Shown here piece by piece: positions 50,006-58,690 of a stretch of DNA of 64,000 bases; the stretch's first letter is position 1, and the number at the start of each line of letters is the position of its first letter. Location of the stretch: the NCBI GenBank assembly GCA_016927935.1, contig JAFGLS010000201.1:16255-80254 (forward strand), read 5' to 3'. Made by a program: the position numbers and the translations under genes. The notes beneath the pieces were generated by a model. The model was not told the origin of the DNA. It saw only the letters and a program-made list of their open reading frames with translations, and did not search any database. This DNA is from Syntrophaceae bacterium (lineage in GTDB: Bacteria > Desulfobacterota > Syntrophia > Syntrophales > Smithellaceae).

Positions 50006-51390
50006 TGAAGGATTATGATACTGTAATAATAGGTGCGGGCATGTCCGGTCTGGCCGCCGGCATCAGACTGGCAATGTTCGATCAAAAGGTGTGTATTCTG
50101 GAAAAACACAAAGTGCCGGGAGGACTTAATTCCTACTATGAACGCCAGGGCAGGAAGCTGGATGTCGGGCTTCACGCCATGACTAATTTTGCCCGTCAGG
50201 GTGAACGAGGCCGTCCGCTGACGAAACTGCTCAAACAATTAAGAATACCTCACGAAAAACTCGGGTTGTCGCAACAACATTTTTCACGAATCAAATTTCC
50301 TGAACATGACATTTCTTTTTCCAATGATCCGCAATTACTTATCAAAGAATTAGAAAAAGTTTTCCCCCTCCAGAAAGATAATTTCGCAAAGCTCCTGGAA
50401 CTTGTCAAAAATTTTGATAATGTCAATCTAAACAACAAGCCTCAAAGTGCCAAAGAAAAAGTCAGAGAAATTATTACCGACGAACGATTGCTGGAGATGC
50501 TTTTCTGTCCATTGCTGATTTACGGGAGCGCCTGGGAAAATGACATGGATTTTTCCCAGTTTGTCACCATGTTTAAAAGCATTTATCTGGAAGGTTTCAG
50601 CCGTCCCCAAAATGGAGTGCGGTCCATAATAAATCTTCTGCTGGAAAAATACACACAACTGGGCGGAGAACTGCATTTAGGAACGGGCATCAAAAAAATA
50701 GATGTGGAGAATGGCGCTGTCAGGGGAGTGACGCTTGACTCAGGAGAAAAAATTATAGCCGATAAAGTTATGTCTTCTATCGGTCTTCCGGAAACGATGA
50801 ATATTATTTCTGAAAACAGTAAATCACTCATCATTGGCAATATGAGTTTTACTGAAACAATTTTATTTTTTGATAAAAAGCCCGGTGATGTTGGTATCAA
50901 AGAGACAATAATATTCTATAATGAAAACGAGAAATACGAATACAGGCGGCCGGAAACTCTCTGCGATTATCGCAGCGCCGTAATTTGTTTTCCCAACAAT
51001 TTTGCTCATGATGATTACGATGAAGGATTGATTCGTGTTACTTTCATTGCCAATTTCGATAAATGGGATGAGTTGGACAGAAAAACTTACCTTCAAAAGA
51101 AAAAAGATGTGTGTAATAAAGCACTCGCGTTAATTGCAAGGATGTTTCCTAAGTTTCAGGCCAATCTGCTTTATCATGATGTTTTTACGCCTAAAACCAT
51201 TACGCGCTATACCGGCCATTTTAAAGGAGCAGTTTATGGAACTACCCAGAAAGCCAGGGACGGACGGACCGGTATTAAGAATTTATTTATCTGCGGCACT
51301 GATCAGGGTTTCTTGGGTATAGTCGGGGCAATGCTCAGCGGAATTTCCATGGCTAATCTTCATTGTCTGATGAACGGAGAAAAAGCATGA
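50005..51390 (+). CDS. CrtI-like FAD-dependent desaturase/oxidoreductase (first)
   Basis: A 461-residue flavoprotein of the phytoene desaturase/amine oxidase superfamily. The FAD-binding dinucleotide fold VIIGAGMSGLAAG is followed by EKHKVPGGLNSYY and DVGLHAMTNF; the C-terminal FAD motif is NLFICGTDQGFLGIVGAM. There is no phytoene synthase in the window and it lies between ACP and OleA genes, so an acyl-chain rather than carotenoid substrate is likely. It shares the operon with a second member (55289-56707); two CrtI-like enzymes next to fab genes recall the candidate ladderane lipid genes of anammox bacteria. The reaction (desaturation, isomerisation or saturation) is open. Confidence 0.88.
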   Translation: MKDYDTVIIGAGMSGLAAGIRLAMFDQKVCILEKHKVPGGLNSYYERQGRKLDVGLHAMTNFARQGERGRPLTKLLKQLRIPHEKLGLSQQHFSRIKFPEHDISFSNDPQLLIKELEKVFPLQKDNFAKLLELVKNFDNVNLNNKPQSAKEKVREIITDERLLEMLFCPLLIYGSAWENDMDFSQFVTMFKSIYLEGFSRPQNGVRSIINLLLEKYTQLGGELHLGTGIKKIDVENGAVRGVTLDSGEKIIADKVMSSIGLPETMNIISENSKSLIIGNMSFTETILFFDKKPGDVGIKETIIFYNENEKYEYRRPETLCDYRSAVICFPNNFAHDDYDEGLIRVTFIANFDKWDELDRKTYLQKKKDVCNKALALIARMFPKFQANLLYHDVFTPKTITRYTGHFKGAVYGTTQKARDGRTGIKNLFICGTDQGFLGIVGAMLSGISMANLHCLMNGEKA

Positions 51391-52418
51391 GATTTAAAAA
51401 CGTCGTCATTTCTTCTTTTGCCTATCACCTCCCTGAACAAGTAATGACTTCGGATGAAATTGAAGAAAGACTTGCTCCTTTATACCAGCGACTTAAACTT
51501 CCCTCTGGCCGAATAGAATTAATGACCGGCATCAAAGAAAGGCGTTTCTGGCCGCCGGGAACAATGCCCAGTGATTTATCCACTCAGGCAGCAAGAAACC
51601 TCTTTGAAAAAAACGTTGTCAAACCTCAACAGATAGATTTATTAATCCACGCATCTGTCTGCCGTGATTTTCTGGAACCCTCAACTTCTTCAATTGTTCA
51701 TCACAACCTGAAACTGCGCACGGAATTAATGTTTTTTGACCTTTCCAACGCCTGCCTGGGAGTAGTAAGTTCCTTCGTTGTTGCCGCCAATATGATAGAA
51801 AATGGATTAATTAAACACGCTCTGATTGTTTCCGGCGAAAACGGAGGGCCTCTGCTCTTTCAAACCATCGAGCATTTATTACAGGATAAAAACATAACAA
51901 GAAAAAGCATTAAAAAATATATTGCCAATTTAACCATTGGTTCTGCTGCCGTCGCTTATTCCGTTTCCCACAAAAATTATGTCCACGAAGGACACTTACT
52001 TCTCGGAGGAGCTTCTCTTGTAGATTCATCCGCTAATATTTTTTGTCGTGGCAACGGAGACACAGTGTCGCTGATGATGGAAACCGAGTCCGAAGAACTG
52101 ATGATATCCGGTGTTGCTCTGGCTGAAAAAACATGGGAAGAAACAAAACGGGAGCTGGGATGGACCAATAATGATATGGATTGCTTTGTCGGCCATCAGG
52201 TTGGCGTGGCGCACGAGATTCTTTTAAAGCAAACATTAAAACTGGAAAATTGTCCTACCTTTACCACTTATCAATATTTAGGCAATACCGGGGCATCTGC
52301 TCTACCCTTAACACTTTGTATCTATGATGAACAGAAAAAAATTACCAAGGGTAATAAAGTAGGCTTGCTGGGCATCGGATCAGGTCTTAATTCTATAATG
52401 CTGGGGGTAAGGTGGTAA
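51387..52418 (+). CDS. oleA: OleA-like thiolase-superfamily head-to-head condensing enzyme
   Basis: A 343-residue KAS III/OleA-type protein. Catalytic Cys123 is in LSNACLGVV, with His in CFVGHQVG and Asn in YLGNTGASALP. The Glu of RDFLEPST is where OleA carries the base that activates the second acyl chain. OleA performs a non-decarboxylative Claisen condensation of two acyl thioesters to a 2-alkyl-3-ketoacid. ATG 51387 overlaps the upstream stop (ATGA). The order OleA-OleB-OleC-OleD in the following genes makes the assignment secure as a family. Confidence 0.92.
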   Translation: MRFKNVVISSFAYHLPEQVMTSDEIEERLAPLYQRLKLPSGRIELMTGIKERRFWPPGTMPSDLSTQAARNLFEKNVVKPQQIDLLIHASVCRDFLEPSTSSIVHHNLKLRTELMFFDLSNACLGVVSSFVVAANMIENGLIKHALIVSGENGGPLLFQTIEHLLQDKNITRKSIKKYIANLTIGSAAVAYSVSHKNYVHEGHLLLGGASLVDSSANIFCRGNGDTVSLMMETESEELMISGVALAEKTWEETKRELGWTNNDMDCFVGHQVGVAHEILLKQTLKLENCPTFTTYQYLGNTGASALPLTLCIYDEQKKITKGNKVGLLGIGSGLNSIMLGVRW

Positions 52419-53272
52419 GGCCGGACTGGTTGAATAAATTATATCCATACAAATCAAACTTCCTCAAACTGAAAGACAATCTTTCCCTGCATTATATTGA
52501 TGAAGGACAGGGCGAGCCTTTGCTTATGCTGCATGGCAATCCCACTTGGTCTTTTTATTACAGAAATCTTGTTGCGGAATTTTCCAAATTCCACAGAGTG
52601 GTTGTCCCGGATCACATCGGCTGTGGTCTTTCGGATAAACCGCAGAATTATGACTACACATTAAAACAGCATATTGATAATCTGGAAAAACTGGTAACGG
52701 AATTAAAACTGAGAGATTTTGTGCTGGTTGTTCATGACTGGGGCGGTGCATTTGGTTTCGGACTTCTTCAGCGTTATCCTGACTTGGTCAAAAAAATTGT
52801 CATTTTGAATACTGCCGCTTATATTTCTGAGTTTATTGCTTTTCGGATAAATATGTGCCGGATTCCAATTCTGGCTGAACAGGTGATTCGCCGTTTGAAC
52901 GGCTTTGCGCTGACTGCCACTTACATGGCCGTGGCAAAGAAAATGCCACCTGAAATCAGAAAGGGTTATCTTTATCCTTATGATAACTACAAAAATCGTA
53001 TTGCCATAGCGCGGTTTGTCGCTGACATCCCCATGAACCCTAATCATCGTAGTTATCAGACATTAAAAAACATTGAATTATCACTTTCTCAACATAAATG
53101 CCCGACGCTTATTCTCTGGGGCAAGAAGGATTTTTGCTTTAATGATTATTTTCTTAAACGCTGGATGGAAATTTATCCTCACGCCATGGTAAAAACATTC
53201 GAATCTGCCGGTCACTATGTACTCGAAGATGCCAAAGAAGAAATAATTAAAGAATTGAAACAGTTCTTATAA
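52412..53272 (+). CDS. oleB: OleB-like alpha/beta hydrolase (haloalkane-dehalogenase-like beta-lactone decarboxylase)
   Basis: A 286-residue protein beginning at GTG 52412, overlapping the oleA stop by seven bases. HGNPTWSFYY, the Asp nucleophile elbow VVHDWGGAFG, GKKDFCF and AGHYVLED match the haloalkane dehalogenase-like OleB group, in which Asp replaces Ser as nucleophile. OleB decarboxylates the cis-beta-lactone made by OleC to a cis-olefin. It is a free-standing protein, as is OleC here; in many bacteria the two are fused. Confidence 0.9.
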   Translation: MVRPDWLNKLYPYKSNFLKLKDNLSLHYIDEGQGEPLLMLHGNPTWSFYYRNLVAEFSKFHRVVVPDHIGCGLSDKPQNYDYTLKQHIDNLEKLVTELKLRDFVLVVHDWGGAFGFGLLQRYPDLVKKIVILNTAAYISEFIAFRINMCRIPILAEQVIRRLNGFALTATYMAVAKKMPPEIRKGYLYPYDNYKNRIAIARFVADIPMNPNHRSYQTLKNIELSLSQHKCPTLILWGKKDFCFNDYFLKRWMEIYPHAMVKTFESAGHYVLEDAKEEIIKELKQFL

Positions 53273-53318
53273 TATAAGTCCTATAGTTAAAATTAATCAT
53301 TACAAGAAGATATCCGCT

Positions 53319-54944
53319 ATGAATATTGCCGATCGTTTTACTGAAATAGCAAAAATTTATCACAACAAAGTTGCGGTCAAATATCCATACCGAGCAGGTA
53401 AAGAATATCATTACTACTCCATAACTTTTGGAGAGTTGGAATCCTTGTCCAATAAATATGCCAATGGTCTTTCCAAAATCGGATTTTATCGTGGGATTAA
53501 AACTCTTCTTTTTGTCCGGCCATCATTGCAATTTCCGGCTCTGGTTTTTGCTCTCCTTAAGCTGGGAGTTGTCCCCGTATTGATCGACCCCGGCATGGGC
53601 AGAAAAAATCTTCTGACTGCAATTGAAGAAGTCGCTCCTGAAGGGCTGATTGCCGAGCCGGAAGTTCATTTTTTAAGTCTGCTCTTTGCTAAATCCTTTA
53701 AATCCGTAAAATTCAAAGTAACAACCAGAGGACTAAAAATTGGAAATTGTTTCCCTCTTGCCTCTTTAGAAAATTCTCCAGCCAGTTTTGAAAGTGTTCA
53801 GATGGAACCTGATGAAATGGCTGCAATCTTATTTACTTCCGGTGGAACAGGCCGCCCCAAGGGAGTTGTCTACACTCACAAAATTTACACTGAACAAACA
53901 CGTCTGCTCCAGGAACTTTTTTCTTTAAGTGAACAGGAAATTGACTTGCCCTGTTTCCCGTTATTTTCTCTTTTTACACTCTGCATGGGAATGACCTCCT
54001 GCGTTCCGGATATGGATCCTTCCCGGCCCGCAAAAGCTGACCCAAAAAAACTATTACAGAATATTAGGGACAACAGAGTTACTTTCATGGCCGGTTCTCC
54101 GGCAATCTGGCAGGTGCTGGGCGAATATTGTGAAAAAAATAAAATTACTCTTCCTACAGTAAAATATTTGGTAATGTTCGGCGCGCCGGTGAGAAATGAA
54201 CTCCATAAAAAATTCAGTAAAATTTTACCCAATGGTACGACATATACACCATACGGAGCTACGGAGAGTCTCCCTGTTTCCAATATTTCAGGGAAAATCA
54301 TTCTGGAACAGACAGCCGAATTGACCTCGCAGGGTAAAGGAACCTGCGTCGGCACACCGGTTCTTGGCGTTGAAGTTTCCATCATTGAAATAAGCGATGA
54401 AACCATTGACGATATAAAGAAGGCCAGATTATTAAAGCCATATGAAATCGGTGAAATTATTGTAAAGGGTGATATTGTTACCACAAGTTATTATCAATCG
54501 CCTGCGGAAACAGCCCTCGCAAAAATAACAGATGACAAATCTTTCTGGCATCGGATGGGTGATCTCGGATATAAGGATGAACAGGGAAGACTATGGTTTT
54601 GCGGTCGCAAAACTCATCGTGTTGAAACTTCTTCGGGATTGTTATTTTCGGTAATGTGTGAAGCTTTTTTCAATACCCATTATGGTGTCCGGCAATCAGC
54701 TTTGGTGGGTTTAGGAGAAAAGGGAAGGCAGTCCGCTGCCATAGTTATTGAAAGAAATGAAGCTGGGAAAAAACTGAACAAGAATTTTTTCGCCAAAGAA
54801 CTTTTGGAAATGGCGAAAAACAACGCCTTGACAACAAAAATAAAATCGGTTCATTTCTGCGATAAAATGCCTGTTGATGTCCGGCACAATATCAAGATTG
54901 ACCGATTAAAACTGGCCAAGGAAGTTTCGCGGGGGAAAATATGA
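53319..54944 (+). CDS. oleC: OleC-like beta-lactone synthetase (ANL/AMP-ligase family)
   Basis: A 541-residue adenylating enzyme. The P-loop ILFTSGGTGRPKGVVYTH, YTPYGATESLP, GDLGYKDEQGRLWFCGRKTHRV and a C-terminal MPVDVRHNIKIDR segment are present. OleC adenylates a 2-alkyl-3-hydroxyacid and closes it to a beta-lactone. Its presence is odd without OleD activity upstream, because OleD normally makes its hydroxyacid substrate. The stop overlaps the start of the OleD remnant by four bases. An ordinary fatty acyl ligase is a less likely reading given gene order. Confidence 0.92.
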   Translation: MNIADRFTEIAKIYHNKVAVKYPYRAGKEYHYYSITFGELESLSNKYANGLSKIGFYRGIKTLLFVRPSLQFPALVFALLKLGVVPVLIDPGMGRKNLLTAIEEVAPEGLIAEPEVHFLSLLFAKSFKSVKFKVTTRGLKIGNCFPLASLENSPASFESVQMEPDEMAAILFTSGGTGRPKGVVYTHKIYTEQTRLLQELFSLSEQEIDLPCFPLFSLFTLCMGMTSCVPDMDPSRPAKADPKKLLQNIRDNRVTFMAGSPAIWQVLGEYCEKNKITLPTVKYLVMFGAPVRNELHKKFSKILPNGTTYTPYGATESLPVSNISGKIILEQTAELTSQGKGTCVGTPVLGVEVSIIEISDETIDDIKKARLLKPYEIGEIIVKGDIVTTSYYQSPAETALAKITDDKSFWHRMGDLGYKDEQGRLWFCGRKTHRVETSSGLLFSVMCEAFFNTHYGVRQSALVGLGEKGRQSAAIVIERNEAGKKLNKNFFAKELLEMAKNNALTTKIKSVHFCDKMPVDVRHNIKIDRLKLAKEVSRGKI

Positions 54945-55288
54945 ACATATTAATTACCGGTGCCGGTGGTTTTCTGGGAAGAAATTTATCGGCAAGTCTT
55001 GTATCCAAGGGATACAAGGTCTGGGCTTTCATCAACCAGATTCTTTCACGCTATAATTTACCGCCAACAACAAAAAAAGTACCGGAGAGGGTTGCTTTTA
55101 ATATTGGATTATTTCTGGAATCTTGGTATAAGCTCTTCCATATTAAAGGGAAACCGCCGATGACGCGTTTTGTGGCACTGCAATTTTCACGTTCCCATTA
55201 CTTCTCCCATCAAAAAGCAAAAAACGATTTTGGTTATGAGCCGAAAATATCAATAGAACAGGCGCTTGATCTGACGGTGAGGGAATAA
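54941..55288 (+). pseudogene. oleD: OleD-type NAD(P)-dependent reductase, internally deleted in frame
   Basis: An uninterrupted 115-residue frame that joins the two ends of an OleD-like extended SDR. Residues 1-30 are the Rossmann start (NILITGAGGFLGRNLSASL). From residue 31 on the sequence is the far C-terminus of OleD (INQILSRYN, PPMTRFVALQFSRSHYF, AKNDFGYEPK). About 215 residues, including the YxxxK catalytic site and most of the NAD(P) pocket, are absent from a family of about 330. Start and stop are still coupled to neighbours (ATGA with oleC, and ATG directly after its stop). It cannot reduce a 3-ketoacid by itself; a structural role is conceivable. Confidence 0.88.
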
Positions 55289-56707
55289 ATGCTTTTAAAT
55301 AAGAATGATAAAATTACACAAAAATATGATGTGGTTATCATTGGCGGAGGATTGGGAGGATTAACTGCCGCCAACAAGCTCGCCAAAAATGGCAGAAAGA
55401 TTCTACTGCTGGAATCACATGACAAACCGGGAGGATTTGCTACCTGGTTCTACCGCAAGAAACATATTTTTGATGTGTCACTGCACGGATTCCCGGTGGG
55501 CATGGTAAAAACCTGCCGTAAATACTGGAGCAAAGAAATCGCCGATAAAATAATTCAACTAAAAAGAATGCGTTTTATAAATCCCCTGTACCAGATGGAG
55601 ACAGATTATACTGTGGAAGACTTCACCAGCAAGCTCGTCAACTATTTTAAAGTCTCCCAAGAGCAGGTTGACAAATTCTTCGAGTTGGTTATGAATATGA
55701 ATTATTATGACAATAAGGAAATGACCAATGGTGAACTGCTGGAAAGTTTTTTCCCGGGAAGAAAAGACGTCCATCGTTTTCTAATTGAGCCTATTGTTTA
55801 CGCCAATGGCTCCACGCTGGAAGATCCGGCAATTACCTACGGAATCGTTTTTTCCAATTTTATGAGCAAAGGCGTCTATACATTCCAGGGCGGAACCGAT
55901 CTTATTATAAAAATGATGCAGGAAGAACTTTTGAAAAACGACGTTGATATTCGTCTGAAATCAAAAGTGGATAAGATTGTTGTGGAAAATAATATTTGTC
56001 AAGGTGTGACAGTTGGCGGCAATTTCATTGCTTCCAAATCGGTTCTTTCCAACGGCAATCTCATTGGCACTATTTTTAATCTTGTAGGAGAGGATAAATT
56101 TAAACCGGAATTTATTGAAAAGGTTAAAAAGGTCAGACTCAACACCAGTTCTTGTCAGGTTTACATGGGAATCAAGGAGGGGGAAAAAATAGAGGATATC
56201 GGCGATCTGATATTCTACTCGGAAGCAAAAGAATTTAAAACCGATGAGCTTCTTTCCATGAATACGACCAGCCGGACGTTTTCCCTCTACTATCCACGAT
56301 TAAGACCTCATTTAGCCAATGCCGGATATACAATAGTCGCATCCACCAACGCGCGTTATGAAAACTGGGTAAACCTAAGCAGGGAGGAATATAAGGCAAG
56401 GAAACAGGAACTCATTGAGGCAACACTGGTGAGTCTGGAAAAAATTATTCCCGGAATCAGAAAAAAGATTGATTATACTGAGGCGGCAACGCCTTTGACT
56501 ATCAAGAGGTACACTCATCACGAAAAAGGTTCCTCTTTTGGAACCAAGCATGAAGGTCTGGATATTTCCATGAAACTACAGAATGAAATAAGCGGCTTGT
56601 TTCATACCGGTTCCGTCGGCATTATTATGTCCGGATGGCTCGGCGCCGCTAATTACGGTGTGATTCAATCTTATGAGGTAGAAAGCTATTTAGATAAAAC
56701 AAATTGA
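55289..56707 (+). CDS. CrtI-like FAD-dependent desaturase/oxidoreductase (second)
   Basis: A 472-residue flavoprotein paralogous to the one at 50005. FAD motif VVIIGGGLGGLTAANKLA, then LLESHDKPGGFATWF and FDVSLHGFPVG; the C-terminal motif is GLFHTGSVGIIMSGWLGAANYG. The start directly follows the OleD remnant's stop, and its stop precedes the FabG start by eight bases. It may act with the first paralogue, as paired carotenoid desaturases do, on an ACP-bound polyenoic chain. The substrate is inferred only from the neighbours. Confidence 0.88.
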   Translation: MLLNKNDKITQKYDVVIIGGGLGGLTAANKLAKNGRKILLLESHDKPGGFATWFYRKKHIFDVSLHGFPVGMVKTCRKYWSKEIADKIIQLKRMRFINPLYQMETDYTVEDFTSKLVNYFKVSQEQVDKFFELVMNMNYYDNKEMTNGELLESFFPGRKDVHRFLIEPIVYANGSTLEDPAITYGIVFSNFMSKGVYTFQGGTDLIIKMMQEELLKNDVDIRLKSKVDKIVVENNICQGVTVGGNFIASKSVLSNGNLIGTIFNLVGEDKFKPEFIEKVKKVRLNTSSCQVYMGIKEGEKIEDIGDLIFYSEAKEFKTDELLSMNTTSRTFSLYYPRLRPHLANAGYTIVASTNARYENWVNLSREEYKARKQELIEATLVSLEKIIPGIRKKIDYTEAATPLTIKRYTHHEKGSSFGTKHEGLDISMKLQNEISGLFHTGSVGIIMSGWLGAANYGVIQSYEVESYLDKTN

Positions 56708-56715
56708 GGTGTCCT

Positions 56716-57456
56716 ATGTTTGATTTCAGCAATCAGAGAGTTATTGTCACCGGCGGAACCCGCGGCATTGGAGCGGGAATTGCCCAGGCTTTCCTTCAGG
56801 CCGGAGCAACAGTTATCGCCATATATTCATCCAATGATGCTGCCGCCGGTGAATTTAAGAAAAAAAACGAACAATACGCGGCAAGTCTCGATATTCAAAA
56901 ATACGATGTCTCCTCTTCACAGGAAGTTAAAAATTTTTTCAGATATCTTGATGAAAAATACCCTTCACTGGAGGTACTGGTGAACAATTCAGGAATCAGA
57001 AAGGACGCGGTCGCGGCTTTAATGCAGGATGAAGAATGGGCAAAAGTTCTGGACGTTAATCTTACCGGAACTTTCTACATGTCCCGGGAAATCATCCCCC
57101 GCTTTATGTCCGGCCGTTTCGGCAGGATTATCAATATCAGTTCTTTGGGGGGAGATATCGGATTTCAGGGACAGGCAAACTACGCGGCATCCAAAGCCGG
57201 CCAACTGGCGCTGACCAAATCCTTGTCCAAAGAAATCGCCAAAAAAGGCATTACAGTAAACTGTGTTTCTCCTGGATTTATTGATACCGAATTAATCAGC
57301 GATCTTCCCGAAGAACAGAAAAAAGAATATCTCAAAATGATTCCACTAAAACGTTTCGGCAAGGTGGAAGAAGTGGCTCACGCTGTCTTGTTTTTGGCCA
57401 GCCGTGAGGCTTCCTATATTACGGGAACAACTATTACTGTTGCTGGAGGTCTGTGA
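56716..57456 (+). CDS. fabG: 3-oxoacyl-ACP reductase (FabG-like SDR)
   Basis: A 246-residue classical SDR. TGGTRGIGAGIA binds NADPH, NNSGIR is the NAG-like motif, the catalytic Ser is in INISSLGG and YAASKAG holds the Tyr and Lys. It reduces 3-ketoacyl-ACP. ATG 56716 follows GAGGTG; the TTG in the track four codons earlier is less likely. Its stop overlaps the FabZ start (TGATG). It is the only ketoreductase in the window. It could also stand in for the missing OleD, but nothing in the sequence shows that. Confidence 0.92.
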   Translation: MFDFSNQRVIVTGGTRGIGAGIAQAFLQAGATVIAIYSSNDAAAGEFKKKNEQYAASLDIQKYDVSSSQEVKNFFRYLDEKYPSLEVLVNNSGIRKDAVAALMQDEEWAKVLDVNLTGTFYMSREIIPRFMSGRFGRIINISSLGGDIGFQGQANYAASKAGQLALTKSLSKEIAKKGITVNCVSPGFIDTELISDLPEEQKKEYLKMIPLKRFGKVEEVAHAVLFLASREASYITGTTITVAGGL

Positions 57457-57875
57457 TGGAAGATATTCTTGCCGCCATTCCTCAACGTCCACCTTTTCTT
57501 TTTGTCGATAAAATTATAAAAAGAAAAGGCAATTCCATAACAACGCAAAGGACGTTAAGAGAAGACGAATATTATTTTCAGGGCCATTTCCCCGGCAATC
57601 CCATCATGCCAGGAGTGTTGTTATGCGAAGCCTGTTTTCAGACAGGAGCCATATTGATAACGGCAGATAACAACCAGCCGGGATTGGGTGTTATAACACG
57701 GATAAAAGATGCCAAATTTAAACACTTTGCCAGGCCCGGCGATACCCTGACCATTACAGTAACGCTTGATGAAAAATTGGGGAATGCTTATTATATGAGT
57801 GGAACAATTTCCGTCGGTGAAAAAATAATTTTGAAAATCTTATTTCATGGGGCGCTGCTCCCAAAAGAAAAATAA
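57456..57875 (+). CDS. fabZ: 3-hydroxyacyl-ACP dehydratase (FabZ-like)
   Basis: A 139-residue hotdog-fold dehydratase. The signature GHFPGNPIMPGVLLCEA supplies the catalytic His and Glu, and PQRPPFLFVDKI is the usual start. GGAGGTCTG before ATG 57456 is a strong ribosome-binding site. It acts between FabG and FabI in the operon, so a complete reductive cycle (reduction, dehydration, enoyl reduction) is encoded together. Alternatively, if FabI acts only in some cycles, the chain could stay partly unsaturated. Confidence 0.93.
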   Translation: MEDILAAIPQRPPFLFVDKIIKRKGNSITTQRTLREDEYYFQGHFPGNPIMPGVLLCEACFQTGAILITADNNQPGLGVITRIKDAKFKHFARPGDTLTITVTLDEKLGNAYYMSGTISVGEKIILKILFHGALLPKEK

Positions 57876-57884
57876 AAGGTTGAT

Positions 57885-58676
57885 ATGGACTTTCTACAAG
57901 TTGCAGGAAAAACATTTTTAGTGACCGGTGTCGCCAACAAAAAAAGCGTTGCCTTCTTCGTCGCCAAAGGCCTGATTGATAACGGCGCGAAGGTAATTCT
58001 TTCCGTTCAAAATGAAGAAAGTCAAAGCAAAGCTCAAAAACTTTTTCCTGAAAGCACCATATTAATCTGCGATGCGGAGAATGCTGAAAGCATCAATCAA
58101 TTGGGAATTTATTTTCAAAAAAACAGCATCAAACTTTCCGGTTTTGTCCATTCCATAGCCTTTGCCAACTACAGCGAAGGGATTAAACCTTTTCACGAAA
58201 CAAAAGTGCAGGATTATCTTCAGGCAACCAACATCTCCTGCTTTTCGCTGGTGGCCATCGCCAACGCCTTGAAAAATTCTTTTGAGGAAAACGCTTCCAT
58301 TGTCACCATATCCATCAGCAACACCCGCGCTACCGCTTACGGTTACATGGGACCGATTAAGGCGGCACTCGACGCCACTGTGGCTTTTCTGGCAAAATCG
58401 TTATCCGAAATATCCAAAGTCAGGGTAAATGAAGTTTGCGCTGGACCTCTGAAAACCTCTGCATCAGCGGGCATTCCCGGATACGTTAATAATTATCTTT
58501 TCGCCGAACAGTTGACTTTGCGCAAGGCTGCGCTTAAAACCGAAGAAGTTGCCAATACTGTTATCTTTTTGCTTTCACCCGTTTCCAGCGGAATTAATGC
58601 TACCGGCATTGTAGTGGACGCCGGAATGTCTTGTAATTATTTCGATCAGGATGTAGTTAATAAGACAATGCGTTAA
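57885..58676 (+). CDS. fabI: Enoyl-ACP reductase (FabI-like SDR)
   Basis: A 263-residue divergent SDR of the FabI type. The nucleotide motif is VTGVANKKSVAFFVAKGL, VHSIAF follows, and the Tyr-x6-Lys site is in AYGYMGPIKAALD. A late GPLKTSASAGIPG matches the FabI substrate loop. It reduces enoyl-ACP with NAD(P)H. It lies nine bases after fabZ and is the last biosynthetic gene of the operon. Whether it is the organism's housekeeping enzyme or dedicated to this pathway cannot be decided from the window. Confidence 0.9.
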   Translation: MDFLQVAGKTFLVTGVANKKSVAFFVAKGLIDNGAKVILSVQNEESQSKAQKLFPESTILICDAENAESINQLGIYFQKNSIKLSGFVHSIAFANYSEGIKPFHETKVQDYLQATNISCFSLVAIANALKNSFEENASIVTISISNTRATAYGYMGPIKAALDATVAFLAKSLSEISKVRVNEVCAGPLKTSASAGIPGYVNNYLFAEQLTLRKAALKTEEVANTVIFLLSPVSSGINATGIVVDAGMSCNYFDQDVVNKTMR

Positions 58677-58690
58677 TTAAAAGGATAATC

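Noticed and set aside
50005-56707. A carotenoid pathway based on two CrtI-like genes plus dxs/ispA/ispH in the window
   Set aside because: No phytoene synthase, cyclase or other crt gene is present and both CrtI-like genes are embedded among ACP, ole and fab genes; an acyl substrate is more likely, although not proven.
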